A DNA stretch of 64,000 nt from NCBI GenBank assembly GCA_018894105.1, contig CM032129.1, positions 14,639,968 to 14,703,967 on the forward strand, written 5' to 3'. The DNA comes from Jacaranda mimosifolia. Its lineage: Eukaryota > Streptophyta > Magnoliopsida > Lamiales > Bignoniaceae. The first letter of the stretch is position 1. Every line of letters starts with the position of its first letter. The notes under the pieces were generated by a model. The model worked only from the letters and a program-made list of their open reading frames with translations. It had not been told where the DNA came from and searched no databases. A program made the position numbers and the translations under genes. Positions 1 through 12,190 of the stretch are shown here, in pieces.

Positions 1-1787
1 CATGGAGACTGAAATTCTCCTCTTCTTCAAATTTTATGTTACTCATCGTATGCTTGTATCTAAATTCTGGGGGAGAAAATTAAGAATTTTTTTTTTTATC
101 ACCACGGAATAATTTTTACTAAAGATAATAAATAATTTATGAGTATAAAATATCAAAATGAATAATTATGCGTGATGCATTTGGTATAAAGCCAAAACAA
201 GCAAGAAAAAAGGGTCACTTGTAGGTTGTGTAGAAATCATAGACCAACCGAAATAGACACTAGTTGATTACCAACGGATTATTAGTAGAATTATAAAGAA
301 TTAAGAAGATGTTATTTATATGTAATTAACTCATATGAGAAAGTAATACTTGTAATCATAATCAATAAAAGAGAGTTGTGAAATTCTAGATTTCAAGTGC
401 CCAAATAGCATGTCAATAAGGCTCATAACTATTTTTGAGGCTCAATTACTGAAACTTCTCGCTTAATCATTTTATTCTACTAAAATTCAAAATGGGATGT
501 CAAGATGGCTGTAGAATTGAAAAATTATATTTTGTCAATAAATTATAAATTATAATTTATATCATTCTCTTATTTTATCAATAAATTATTAGTTAAACAT
601 ACTTTTAGTATAAATTAGTAGAGATACCCGAGGAGATTATATCAGTCTGTATTCTTAAATGCTTTTTCAGGTAAGAGTGAGGTGAAAACATAAATGGAAA
701 GAAGAAATCAAAAAAGGATTCAACACATGTATATTTGTCAAAAAGTACCAAGGCATAGCGACCTTATCAAACTAAACCATTGATTAGATCTTGGCCAAAA
801 ATATAGAAGCACAATGTCTTTTATCACATATCTCTCTCAAAAAGCCCACTGGAATTACACTTGAGGTAGGCAATTCTCAGTTACCACACTATATATATGT
901 CCTTATATTTGCCTTAAAGTTCATTTAAATTGATTTGAGTTGGACAATCTAACATTCTCAAGTGCTGCGGCTTAGCACTATTCTTTCTCTTAGCAATATA
1001 TATTAGCACTATTTGCACTCTTCTTTTATCACAGAATGTTGGACAAAAATATTGGACTATCACAAACTATTAGCACTATTTTTTTATCTCAGAATATTAG
1101 CACTATTCTTTCCTTTCCCCATTTGTTGATGATTGATAGTAATATGTTGTGAGAAATTAGTATAGAACCACCAGGTGTAAGCCACAACAAGAAAATAGCA
1201 ATTGCAAGCAAACAAAGTCTCAGAAATGAAGTTAAATTCTGATCCAAAACAGCCAGAGCAACCAAAATCACATCAATACATTACAGAACACAAGCCGCAA
1301 AAGGATTCAAGAGGATAATGTAGAATTCTATATTTGCTTCTTTTCCTTTGTTGGATAAGGAAAGAATGAATTGCAACTCAAACTTCTCATCCATTGTGAG
1401 AGCATTGAAACCAAGAACAAATTCCCTATTTTCTTGTTAGCCAACAAATAATTCCTTGAGAGTATTTTTGAACTAATAAAACTCTTTCTAGCTGTGGGGA
1501 TACCATCTATCCACAGTTCTACACCAATAGACAGCAAAAGATTGCTAATGACGGGATTTTTTTTTTACATAAATTTTGCCCATGACAGAATTGTCTCACT
1601 TCTAACATTATAGACAGAGAGTTGGTGTCTTACATAAATTCACTTCAATTCATTTCACAAGGACATGAAAAGAACAATAGATTAACACTGATTCAAAATC
1701 TAATTAAGATATTATATGAACTCTAATTACATTAATTAATCAAACACAAGAATATACTTGAGTAATCAATTAAGAGAAAAAGTGTAC
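1..1787. other. AT-rich intergenic DNA
   Basis: I see no gene here. The sequence is AT-rich with short homopolymers. Between about 970 and 1105 the phrase ttagcactatt recurs four times at irregular spacing, which looks like slippage or a small local duplication. Short frames on the minus strand lack recognisable motifs. Confidence 0.5.
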
Positions 1788-1925
1788 CTATTCCGACGAA
1801 ATTGTGATGCCATGCACCGCCGCCTTTGAATATTAGGCCACCGAAGAAGCCTGTGGTTAGGGAACTGTGTTTACCGTTTCTAAAACCAATTTGCACATAT
1901 AGATTGAAAGCTCCCCGCAGTGAAT
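1788..1925 (-). pseudogene. possible isolated exon, unidentified
   Basis: On the minus strand a stretch of about 45 codons reads without a stop and has protein-like composition: LYVQIGFRNGK, then TTGFFGGLIFKGGG, then AWHHNFVGIG. It ends at a GT dinucleotide (ag|gtacac) that fits a splice donor. No ATG lies in this frame, and an in-frame TAG lies about 30 bases upstream. The frame could be an internal exon with its acceptor in the preceding bases, an exon fragment, or chance. No partner exon was found nearby and I do not recognise the family. Confidence 0.25.
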
Positions 1926-2014
1926 TTGAATTTTGAGAGCGGGTTTGAATCTAGTTGGGGATAGGGGGCTTGAAGAATAAAAAATTGCTTGGGAGGGGAG
2001 GTTGAATCTGGCTT

Positions 2015-2027
2015 GGGGGGGGGGGGG
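2015..2027. repeat. poly-G tract (13 G)
   Basis: A run of 13 G lies inside a locally G-rich stretch (about 1950-2030). It is one of four G/C homopolymers of 13 bases or more in an otherwise AT-rich window. Confidence 0.9.
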
Positions 2028-2099
2028 AGATGTTTGAAGACCAAAAAATTGTTTCTACCTTTGAATTTGGTGGTGGGTTTGAAGAACAGAATTGGGATG

Positions 2100-3990
2100 G
2101 TGGATTCACTGGGTTGTAATGGTTTAATTAAGAATAATTTTTTTTTATTTTTCTATTTTTTTAGGTAATTATATTTTGATTTTTGTTTTAGTTATATATT
2201 AATTTTTCATAAGGACATTTAAGGTGTTTCATATTAAAAATTATTTTATTTTTAATTTAATTAGAGAAGGTTAGTATAGTAAATTAACTTAATTACTATT
2301 GATTTAAAAAAGGTATTTGGACACGCGTCAATTTTTTAAAGGGTGTAGGATGTTAGGTAAAAACCATAGATACCGGACCGTAGCCAACCCCTACTCTCTA
2401 ATCTTAGGAACAATATATGCTAGTAAAGTGTTTGTAACATAAGAAAGAAAATAAATAAATAAATAAAGGAAAGAAAAAAGTTCTAGTAAAGTGTAGCAGG
2501 GTTACCTTCAAATGGTAAACTATGCTATGTGAGATACAATTTTTAATACAATTGATATATGTATTCATGGAATAGAACGAGAAATAAAATAGTGTTCTGG
2601 TCAAAATCTATAAAGCAATGAATTGATAATATTTTGAATTGTTCATGTTTGAGATGAAAATTAAAAAAAAAAAAAAATTATCAACTACCATGAATCTCCA
2701 ATGATTAAGTGTAGGAATTAACGTATGTTGTTGTTATGTTAAAAGTTATAAGTCCAACGTTATATATGTTGGTGATATTACAACTCAAATGTTAGTCAAA
2801 GTTGAGTTTGTAATCATATAATATTTAGTTCAAGCATTAATGTTTTTTTTTTATTATAATTCCAACACATGGATAATTAATTCATTGTTGCCAAGCAAGT
2901 CAAGATTAGAAATATCTCCAAAACTAGTTTTGAATACGTACAAAATGTCTGTCCAAAGTGACTTGACTTGAATCACTCTGGGAGAGTAGTGTAACTAGAT
3001 TTGATGCCAATGCACCAACCCTCCCGAAAAAGTAATCATTTGATTTGGTCAAGAGGCTTCATATATTTTTGTGGCTCCTCATTGTTCTCACTCGTATAGA
3101 TGAATGGATCTCTATATTATGTCTTTACACCATTTACGTAATGCAATTAATTCCATTAGCAATTGAAAAGGTTATAAGACATGCAGATTAGTATAACAGT
3201 TAGATATGTAACAACTAATTAAACTGTATGTCGTATATTTTAATTGCAATATTAAAGACTAGATTAATGCATCCTCAGTTAGAAGAAATACCTCCAGGAT
3301 ACCTCCTTTCAGTATATGTATTAAATTGCTATAAATTAAACAAATTACTTCTTTTATCCACATTTCAATGTTTAGTCAACTAGATATAGTACGAATTCAA
3401 AATGTCAGTTTTTATTTATTTATTTATTTCATTACTTTGATGAATATTTTGAATATGGAGGAAAAAAAATTGGATTCTGATTTCATCATGCTATTTAATA
3501 GTGTTATATATTAGATAAAATTAAATAACCAATGCAATAATTTCATAAAAAAATAGTTAAATTGATGGTCTACAACACTAATTTGATATTTGATTACATA
3601 AAAAATTACATAGTATAATTTTTGTGTATAAATATAAATAATTGTGAATTTCTTAAAAGTTTGAAATGTTCTCCCCTAAAAAAAACCTAGCATATATATT
3701 TCTAAATAAAAGGACTGCTAAACAAGGAGGCAGCAACTTTACTTTTGGGCTGGTTGATGAAATTAAATTATGTGAAGATATTTAACTGAAGTGGTTGATT
3801 TGTCAAAAGACAAGCTAAATTGCCTCGTTTAGTGGCTTGAATTAAGGCATCAATCAATTTTTTTAAGTGCACTGTAAAATTTATTATGTATCAAGATTTT
3901 ATTTTTAATATAAAGAGCTTACAACCTTGCCAAATAACCATTATTCTCATCCTTAGTAAATATTTATGTACACATGTATAACAAATATAC
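2100..3990. other. AT-rich intergenic DNA
   Basis: I see no gene. The stretch holds poly-A and poly-T tracts, a (TTTA)n run near 3413-3428, and no terminal repeats that I could pair. Confidence 0.5.
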
Positions 3991-3999
3991 TTAAGGATA

Positions 4000-6080
4000 A
4001 TTGAATATTTTTTTGTGTTTTTAGCATCAAGTTTCGAGAATCACTTAAAATCATTAGCAGGACTTTCCTTTTGCAAATAACTTAAAAAGAATTTCTACTG
4101 GTGTATTGCACTCCTAGAATCCCTTGGGAATGTTTGTGTAGATTTGCATTCTACGAATGGCTTAGAAATTTTGCAGAGCTTTATGCTTCTGCAAGTGCTT
4201 TAGAATTTTTAAGGAATAGTATGCTTTGTGAACGACTTGAATTGTTTTGTTGAGCTTCATGCTTTGGAGGTCCTTTAGGATCGCTGGTGGAGCTTTATAT
4301 TCCTTGAATAACTTAAGATTTTCTTCAAGTGTCACCCATTTTATCTCTTTCCTTTAAACTCTTTCAACTCTATTGAACAGCTACTTGTCAACTTCTCTTG
4401 GGGTATCCTTCACGAGAAAGAGGAGAGTAAGTCCAGTGCGAGCAGCACATTGGAGTTAAGTGTAGTGTAGAAAAGGAAGGTGGGAGATTGTTGTTGGTTT
4501 CGGGAGGTTAGGAGGTTCACGATGAAATGGTACATGTAATGGGCATCCAGGATTTGGAGGCACTCATTGGGTAGCTCTAAGCAAAGGTGCCATTAGGCTG
4601 TAGGTGATTATTGGGCGAAGGCGAGGGATGGGCTAAAAGTGACCGATATGTTGGAGGCGATCAATGGGTGTCTCCATTAGGTAGCTCCACATGGAAAGCA
4701 GCTTTGTGCTCAAGTGCGGGCGTTTGGGAGGTGTTTCAAGGCTACTTAACACATCTGATAGAGTTATAAACTATAGCCTGGAATACGTTCCGAAGACCAT
4801 TAGGATCTTTTGTGGAGCTAAGTCATATGGGAAGTCCCTTAAAGTCTTCTGCTAAATTGTATTATTTTGTGTGCCTCTTGGCTTCTTCAGAGTAGGTGTC
4901 TTTTTGTGAGTTATTCAGGGTCTTATAGGGATGGCATTTTTGCAAGCGCCTCTTGAGGTCCTTAAGCAGACTTGATTTTTTGCAAGCTTACCTTGGGGGT
5001 CTTGCAATAAGTTTAATTTTTGCACCTTCTTCAAAAGCTAGGCCTACGGACACCACAAAAGATTTAGTTGTTGTGAGTCTACAGGGGACTGAGTAGGAGC
5101 CAAACTAGAACTTAGTCTTTTCCTCTTTTTCTTCATAAGGACAATTTCATTTTCGCTCTCTTTTATTAGTATGTTAGTTATCATTCTCCTTTAGATGGTC
5201 AGGTATAGGCCAAATGTAGAGTGTTGTTTGCATATTGAGGTATTATTAGACTTCAGTCTTTGTTTTGAAGATTTACAAGGTTTTGTTTTTTTTTCTTTTT
5301 TGTTTGGGACTAAGTTATTTAGATGGTTTATCCTACATGCTTTTTTGCGTTTTGAATGTCGTTTGTCTATTGTTGCATCTTTTTGCTTTTTGGCTTTTCA
5401 TCATCTTCTTGGAACTTTACTGTGATAAGGAGTACTAGGAGTAAGTATGATCACGAGCCCTTTTGAGTCTCTTACCTTGGACTTAGTCTTTATAAGCCCC
5501 CCAGGGTCTTACCTTAGATATTTGTTGTAAATTTGTGTTCTCTTTTAGGGGTTTTGTTGAAGTTGTAGTTATTATCATTGCGCGCCCTCTTAGGGATATT
5601 AGTTTGGTCATTGTCACTGCACACCTGGGATCTTATCTCAAGATATGCCTATGATCTTACTGCGATGAGCAACCAAGATTTTATGCAACTTAAAGTTCCG
5701 TGTGCTTAGGGTCTTATGCAACTCGTGCCTAGTATTCTATGCTAGTCAAAGTTTTGTGCATGTCGGGTCTTACCAAGATATGCACCAAAGATCTTATCGC
5801 TACTCAAAGTTTTGCACACTTGAGATCTTACTACGACTAATGCCTAAGACCTTAAAACTATGCCGTTTGTTTTGTGGAGGGAGAACATTGGGGTCTCTTG
5901 AAAAAAGGGTTCATGGGGAGAGCTGCTCAAGGTTTTCGGTGGAGATGTTATTATTTCTATGTTCCCTCTTAGGTGCTTATTTGCCCCACATCCCATTGGA
6001 GGTTCTTTTTGGTTCTGGTGTCGAGTGCTACAAGCCCCCTTAGGGGCCTTATAGTTATGTTGATGTAGCTTACTCATTAA
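4000..6080. repeat. degenerate repetitive G/T-rich segment
   Basis: This segment differs from its surroundings in composition, being rich in G and T on the plus strand. A short phrase of the form gRtcttaY recurs near 4919, 4994, 5505, 5628, 5653, 5709, 5765, 5791 and 5823, often followed by a variant of aagatatgc. A second phrase, cctttaggatcgctggtgga and variants, recurs in 4250-4830. Frames up to 113 codons occur but carry no recognised domain. It lies on the 3' side of the minus-strand gag-like relic at 7.1-7.7 kb, so it may be the LTR or untranslated part of that element. That link is inference from position. Confidence 0.35.
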
Positions 6081-7106
6081 TTAACATTGGAGTTATTCAT
6101 TTTTTAGTCAATGTTACACGTTTATTGTTGCACGTTCTTGGTGCATGTGCCTTTTGAGACTCATAGTGACATATTCCTACAAGTCATAGTTGGGCAGTAA
6201 AAATAGACAAGTTCATAATGAAAAGTTATAATGTTATTTAAATTAACATAAAGAACACTTGCCGACTCCATGGTGTGGACAATCTTCTTTTCATGACAAA
6301 GATAGAATATCTACTTAATTTATTGGAAACTCAATATTTGAACACTAAAAAGGACAACTAGTTTTGCTGAAATAGACAAATTTATTCATATAAATAAGTC
6401 AACTATGCCTCAAAGGGCATATTTATTAAAGTTAGGGATTTTCTTCATTTGTGCAATGTTGACTAAGTTGCTACAAGTAGCTTCTTCTATGTTTAAGTTT
6501 TCTCATATTACAATGGGTTGTTAAGTTATAATTCTCCTCTCTGCTAGTTCGCGCCTTAGAGGTTTCTTAGGCAATATTGGGCATCATGCGTCTTTTTTGG
6601 AATGTACACAGTCATTCTGAATTCTAGAAGTTTCTTAAGACTTGTTTTTAGCTCCTACTAACTCCAGCAGAATACTTCGTCTACTAATTATCTTTTGGTG
6701 TTGATGACCAAGCTGAGTAGCATCTCCTCCATAAAGGTTCTAAGAGCAGTTAGTGCTCTCTTGAAAATAGTCGACAAGGCATGGGTTTACTTGAATGTCT
6801 TCACTACTTGATATTACTGATTCCTTTATTTTTCACCTTTAGGGTCTCTTCTCTAGTCTAAAGATTGTTTACCAGAATACTTAGGGTGACTACCACTTCT
6901 TTGGGGGTTTCTCCAATTGTGAGATTGTCTTCATATCTCTTTTCTTTTCGATTACTCACTTCCATGGTTTTTTCATTCGATCGAGTTGGAGAGACACTGA
7001 TCTTTTGTTGTTGGGTATTAGCTCTGGTTAGTTGAAGAGAGGCATTATAGGGTATGATGACTACTGAGTTCTTGCTGCCTATTAGGATCTTTCTCATCCT
7101 CATTAG

Positions 7107-7665
7107 TAGAACAGGGAGGCTAGGATCATCAAGGCGTCAGTGCATTTATCTCTTCTCACCTCCAAGTCTCCTTCTTTAAAGGTGACATCAAATAGTTAAG
7201 GGCGCACTTTGCACATATAAGAAACTAGTTTTGGTGAGTGGATATGCATCTGTTTTGCAGTCCTAGTGAGAACCCTCAGACCTAGCAGATTTACCTACTG
7301 CATGTCTATTGGTAGTTATTGATACAACTCTACGGCGAATAAAATATTAACCACTTGTAATTGTGGCCCTCTTTGAGGTTCTGATCTTTGCTCTAGCATC
7401 TTCAAGTGGTTCTTTGTACTTTATATCTAAATGTTCTTTTAGGATCATCTTTGTTGCTAGGCAACAACTCCTCAAGATATCCTTATTGGATTGATCTTTC
7501 GATCTTCAGGCGGTTAATTTCTTTTGTAGTTCGTCTTTTGTTATGATGGAAATGCCAATGCTTCTCCAGATTTTGCTTCTTGAGGTTGTCTACTATCTTT
7601 CTAGTTGGGGGTGCTTTGAGGGCTCCAATTATGGGGTACCCACTTTTCTTTTTAAAATAGCTCAT
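7107..7665 (-). pseudogene. Ty3/gypsy gag-protease relic
   Basis: On the minus strand the 7665-7430 part resembles the end of a plant Ty3/gypsy gag: PIIGALKAPPTRKIVDNLK, then HFHHNKRRTTKEINRLKIE, then IQ, a stop, and GYLEELL. Family members have a CxxH zinc-knuckle-like segment here followed by LKxxIExLIxxGxL; the cysteines are largely lost. Further on (7200-7107) a second segment reads LFDVTFKEGDLEVRR, then KCTDALMILAS, resembling the start of the protease region of the same families. Several stops and frameshifts separate the pieces, so nothing functional is left. Assignment rests on short motif resemblance and should be treated as tentative. Surrounding sequence up to about 8.5 kb may be more of gag but is too decayed to read. 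Confidence 0.4.
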
Positions 7666-8529
7666 AATCTCTTATGGTTCTTCATGGAAGTTTTTTTTTC
7701 AGTGCAGATACACTTCTCAAGTCGAATCAAGAACTTTTCTAAAGTAGTTAGGTGCTCGTCTGACATGTGCTTTTGAGCTTTCTATTATGTCTTGCTCCTC
7801 GTTATATGATGTTTGAAAAGAGTTATGGTGCGCTTCGTCGAGTATATAGCCTTAGGCGATTATGTTATCGTCCAAATCCTTTTAGGGATCTTTAATTCCA
7901 TCAAACTCTAGAAAGTTGGTAATCCAAGGATGACTAAACAAAAAGGACTGCATCTTTGAGAAGCAATAGCAAAAGGGAGGCACTCGCTTTCAGCTCCTCC
8001 TGAACATTAGGGCATGGTTGAGTTGCCTAGCACTCCTATTGCGGTGGGTAATCACTATGACTGGTCAACTCGGAGAGAGGACTGCATGTCCATATGTTGA
8101 AGGAGAGAGGGATGGTGCCCCCATTCTTTGTTCGTCCTTTTCTTTGTCCTCTATAGAGACAACAAAGCTGTAGTACTCCAACGAGAGGACTTGAGTTGCT
8201 TTAGAGGGGATGTTCGAAAACATTTGGGCCACTGCTTTGGCCTAACCTGTGGATGTGTTTTCCAATAGTACTATCAAAGCTTCTTGAGTTTACCTGTAGT
8301 TCTAGTCCTCTAGGGCCTAGTGCCTGTTGCACAAGTGCCTCTTCTGATGGTGAATGCACTTTAGGTGTTGACTTTGGTGCCAGACGAAGCTGCGCTTCAA
8401 GTGGATTGTTCTTTATATTCTCACCTTGTAGTGCAACTTGAGCACTGGAACCTCAAGCTCCGGATCTCATCTGCATCATCAACTTTTCTTGCTTCAAATG
8501 GAAGTTCCTAAACTGGTGTTAAATTTTTG

Positions 8530-9999
8530 CTACATGAAAATAGAACTGGGTTCATTTTAAAAAATCAAAAAATTTGATAGGGCCTCTACTCCTGCAATGC
8601 ACCTACTTAGAATCAAAGCTCGAGATTTTTTATAAAATAATTTTTCGTGTTTGCTTTAGTTTTAGAAGTTGATATTTATAATAACTGAATGCTTAGTATG
8701 CTTTTCTCTTCTTGAGTCTGGATGTCCATCTTTGTGGACTTAATTCACTTGGTTCACAGGCTTGTTATTTAATTATACTTTGTTTAATTAGACTCTTTTA
8801 TTTAACTTTTATTTTTTACCTTTAAACTTTATTTTTCCATATCAATAATAGTATAGGTTCGAGGATTTTTTTTTGCATTTTTGCAAAATATACATAGAAT
8901 TTATGCATTTTCACCAAATTATTAACATATGGAGGTGAGATCCTAGGTCCTAGCAGTGCTTGTGGGCCTATTTCCTATCGCTATTTTGGATATTCATATG
9001 GAAAGTATTGAATTGATAAATTAAAGATTCAATGGGCCTTGTTTCTTCATCCATTTCGGGCATTCACATGGAAGATGTTGAATTTTTCAAACCATCCAAA
9101 GATTCAATGGGCCCATGTCCATGTTCGGTCATGTTCAAATAATTTTTCTTTTTTGTTTCTCGAGATCATTTTTCCTTAAAGATTAAATGTTGGCTGTTGC
9201 CAACAGCCAGCGAACTCAACTGGTTCCCTGGCCTCCCATGTGAGGGTTGAAGTTAACTGCAGCTTTGTTGCATTCCATCCACCGACAAGTATTGGCCCGT
9301 GAACAACCCCACATCCATCCCTCACGCCCACAATAGTATAATCCTAGTATTTTTTTTTTTATTTGTTATTATTATTGATATAAATGAAAAAGATGTAGAG
9401 AAAAAGCAATTAGTATTAACATAGTAATTATTCTTAGAGAAAAAGCAATCAGAATAACATAACATTAATTCTCTTTGAGTAGGGTGATTATGGAAGTTTT
9501 TGTCGCAATGATATAATATTCATTTTTTTAGTTATATTTACTGTTCAAAAGATAGGTCTATCACATGTTTATAAAAGTTTCTCTATTGTCATGAAAAATT
9601 AAGCAAAGTTTTATGCCATAAAACAATTGATTCACAAACTATTATCACAAATAAATCCAACATATATAATCTCTTTATAAGGGATAATAAATCCAAGGTA
9701 CCTACTTAGATTACTATCTTGGTGGTGATATAATGGTAATCAAATTATCTACACTCTGTTCATGTGTTTGTGGTAGCTTATTACACAGATAGGTTTCTAA
9801 ACAAATTATTTTAATTTAGTAAATATTAATTTTCTTCTTGGCTTTTGTTTTTCTGTCTCCATACTTTTCTTTTAAGGCCACAAATGTCAATTTATGGTAC
9901 TGGTTAATACACTTAAAAAATGATAGATATAATTAAATTTAATGTCTAATTGGTTGAATGTGATCAAAATTTAAAATTTTCATTTCAAAATCATCTCAG
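8530..9999. other. intergenic DNA with a small tandem duplication
   Basis: I see no gene. Two imperfect copies of a unit of about 60-70 bp lie at 8984-9042 and 9050-9112. Both contain cattcayatggaa followed by ttgaatt and end in aaagattcaatgggcc. A GC-richer patch at 9190-9330 has no recognisable coding frame. Confidence 0.5.
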
Positions 10000-10101
10000 G
10001 AGAAGTTGCCGCTAAAGTTCAATGAGCGAATTGAAGTTGAAGATGCTGCACCTGCACACTTACGGCCAAACAGCAAGACGAATTATAGTTTTGTCGGCTA
10101 A
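10000..10101 (+). CDS. possible terminal coding exon, unidentified
   Basis: A clean 33-codon frame runs from a good splice acceptor (tcatctcag|gag) to a TAA. It begins EKLPLKFNERIEVEDAAP and ends NSKTNYSFVG. The charged, ordered composition and an acceptor in exact phase look like the last exon of a real protein. The sequence around it is AT-rich and non-coding. No upstream exon is visible within several kilobases, so it is either the end of a gene with very long introns or a stranded exon fragment moved by a transposon. I do not recognise the family and assign no function. Confidence 0.35.
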   Translation, partial: EKLPLKFNERIEVEDAAPAHLRPNSKTNYSFVG

Positions 10102-10614
10102 AGGACAAGGGAACCTAACATCAAGGGGAAAAGATCATCAAGTAATGAATATTGAGTATGAGTTTAACATTTAATTTCTTCTTTCTTCTTTCTTCTTTCT
10201 TCGCCCATAACCATCGTGGGCCATACTAATATCTCAACTACCTTGCGGAGCATAACTTTATTTTGTTGGGAATGCAGTGATAAATTCGTTCTTTTTGAAC
10301 GCTAACCATATTTTTTTTAATTTGAATATTTTATAACATTGAGAATTTTAATAGTTATGGTCAAAAATTATATTAGTCATTCTTTTTCTATTTTTTAATT
10401 TGGCAAGAAAGATTCTAAAAATGATAGAGATATCCTTACACAGAAGTGATCAATGCTTTTCTATGGCGAGTTGAATTCAATTTGTTTAGCTTAAATCTGA
10501 CCCGAATTATTCTCCACCTTTTATTACTACCAACATGGACGAATCAAATGATGCTAAATTACCCTTTAGATATATGCTAATTGTCAACAAGTATAAAATA
10601 GCTATATCATTAAA

Positions 10615-10795
10615 TTTCGGTTTTAATTTTGTATTCCATTCCATATTCCATCTCCTATTCTATTTCATTAATATATGACATGTGTATTGAAAATTTTCTT
10701 ATAAAAATAATTGATTGAGAATCAGATACACTTATATAAATACAACAAGTTGGAATAAGAGATGGAATAGGGATTAGAATAGAGGATCCAAAGTG
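10615..10795. mobile_element. MITE, 181 bp, unclassified
   Basis: The ends form an imperfect inverted repeat: the left arm contains tattccatctcctattc, the right arm reads back as tattccatctcttattc. Matching ATTAAA hexamers flank the unit (10609-10614 and 10796-10801) and can be read as a target duplication. The interior is AT-rich with no coding capacity. The AT-rich duplication could arise by chance, so the exact ends are tentative. Confidence 0.5.
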
Positions 10796-10801
10796 ATTAA
10801 A

Positions 10802-12190
10802 CTTGTAAGATATGCTATAATATTTAAGTTTTCATCACTATGCTGTCTTTATATTGCTATTTTATACTTAAATTTACATAATCTAACTTGAGCATTTGAG
10901 TGTTGTTACTGGAACTTCTCTCGACAATCCTAATGGTCTTATTGTGCATGCTTTATGTTTTGAACCTCGACGGCAACTATCATTACGACAACTACAATTT
11001 GATAATTTAATAGACTTCAACCCTATCAAATAATCACCCTGATCCCACATTATACTTTGAGAGAATTTTTATAATAGAGGCAGTTATAAAGATATATATA
11101 TATATATATTTGTGAATAGAATTATTATATTTTACAAATGATATTTGACAGCTAAATAACATAGTTTGAAGTTTCATTTCAATTTGTTTAAAGCTCTCTA
11201 AATTCGGTATAGATTAATACCAATTTATTTAGTAACATATAACATAATTACAAATGTTTAATATTTTTTGAAAGAATTAATAGTCTTTAATTAAAAAAAT
11301 TGTAGCTCTAATAAATTTTCTCATCGACATTGGCCCGAGCGTCATTCCCCAGACAACTATGTCCAGAATAATTAACTATACTTTTATTTGTGCTTGTTTA
11401 AACTTTTCGTAACTTGACAATTGTAAATTGTGTGCAAAACAAATAATAAATAAATAAATGAAAGTATAGATCTTACCACGTATAAAATTTTGCCAAATTT
11501 TGCTGGGGTGGCAAACTTTTCTTTACCCTCATTACGTCGTAAACATAACAGACAAACTTGTATGGTTATGGGTGTTAATGTAGTTCACAAGTTATCATTA
11601 TTTTTAAAAAAAATAAAAAATAAAAAGATCTATTATTATTCTCTGCTTTTGATCTTTATATAATAATTCCCTCAAAATAAATTATGAAAAAACTGAAAAA
11701 CAGAAAAGAAAGAGATAGGCCGAGGCCGAGCAACTCAAGGGTGTCGGGGGTCCCACATCATCCACATTTTTTTCTTAAAAGACGTAAATATACCTCTAGC
11801 TATAACAGAAAGCATACAACATGAACATACAATCATACCGTGGCCGGCCCTCACTCACTGTAAAAGATAGACAACCCACAAACCAATTATACCTAATTCC
11901 CACAAAAAAAACATATACCACTTAAAACCGCACTCTCTCCTTTGGAGAGGGCTACATACTACTACATTTAGCAAACACTTACAATGCTTCACACACTAGA
12001 CAAAGTAGGGGGGGAACACAAGGAAAAATATCTGCTAAAGATGGGTAAAAAAGAAAAAGTTAGCCATTGGGTTGCAACTTTTCTTGGCTACTTTTCTTTT
12101 CGGGGAGAAAAAAAAAAAAAAAACACTCGCCAACTTTAGGTGTCATGGGAATTAAAAAAAAGACCCTACTTTTTATTGGTGTAAACTTTA
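10802..12190. other. intergenic DNA downstream of the expansin
   Basis: No gene is seen. The stretch includes a (TA)n microsatellite at 11091-11109. The part next to 12190 is the 3' flank of the minus-strand expansin. An AATAAA hexamer on the minus strand at 12172-12177 lies only about 14 bases past the stop, so it is a doubtful polyadenylation signal. Confidence 0.5.
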
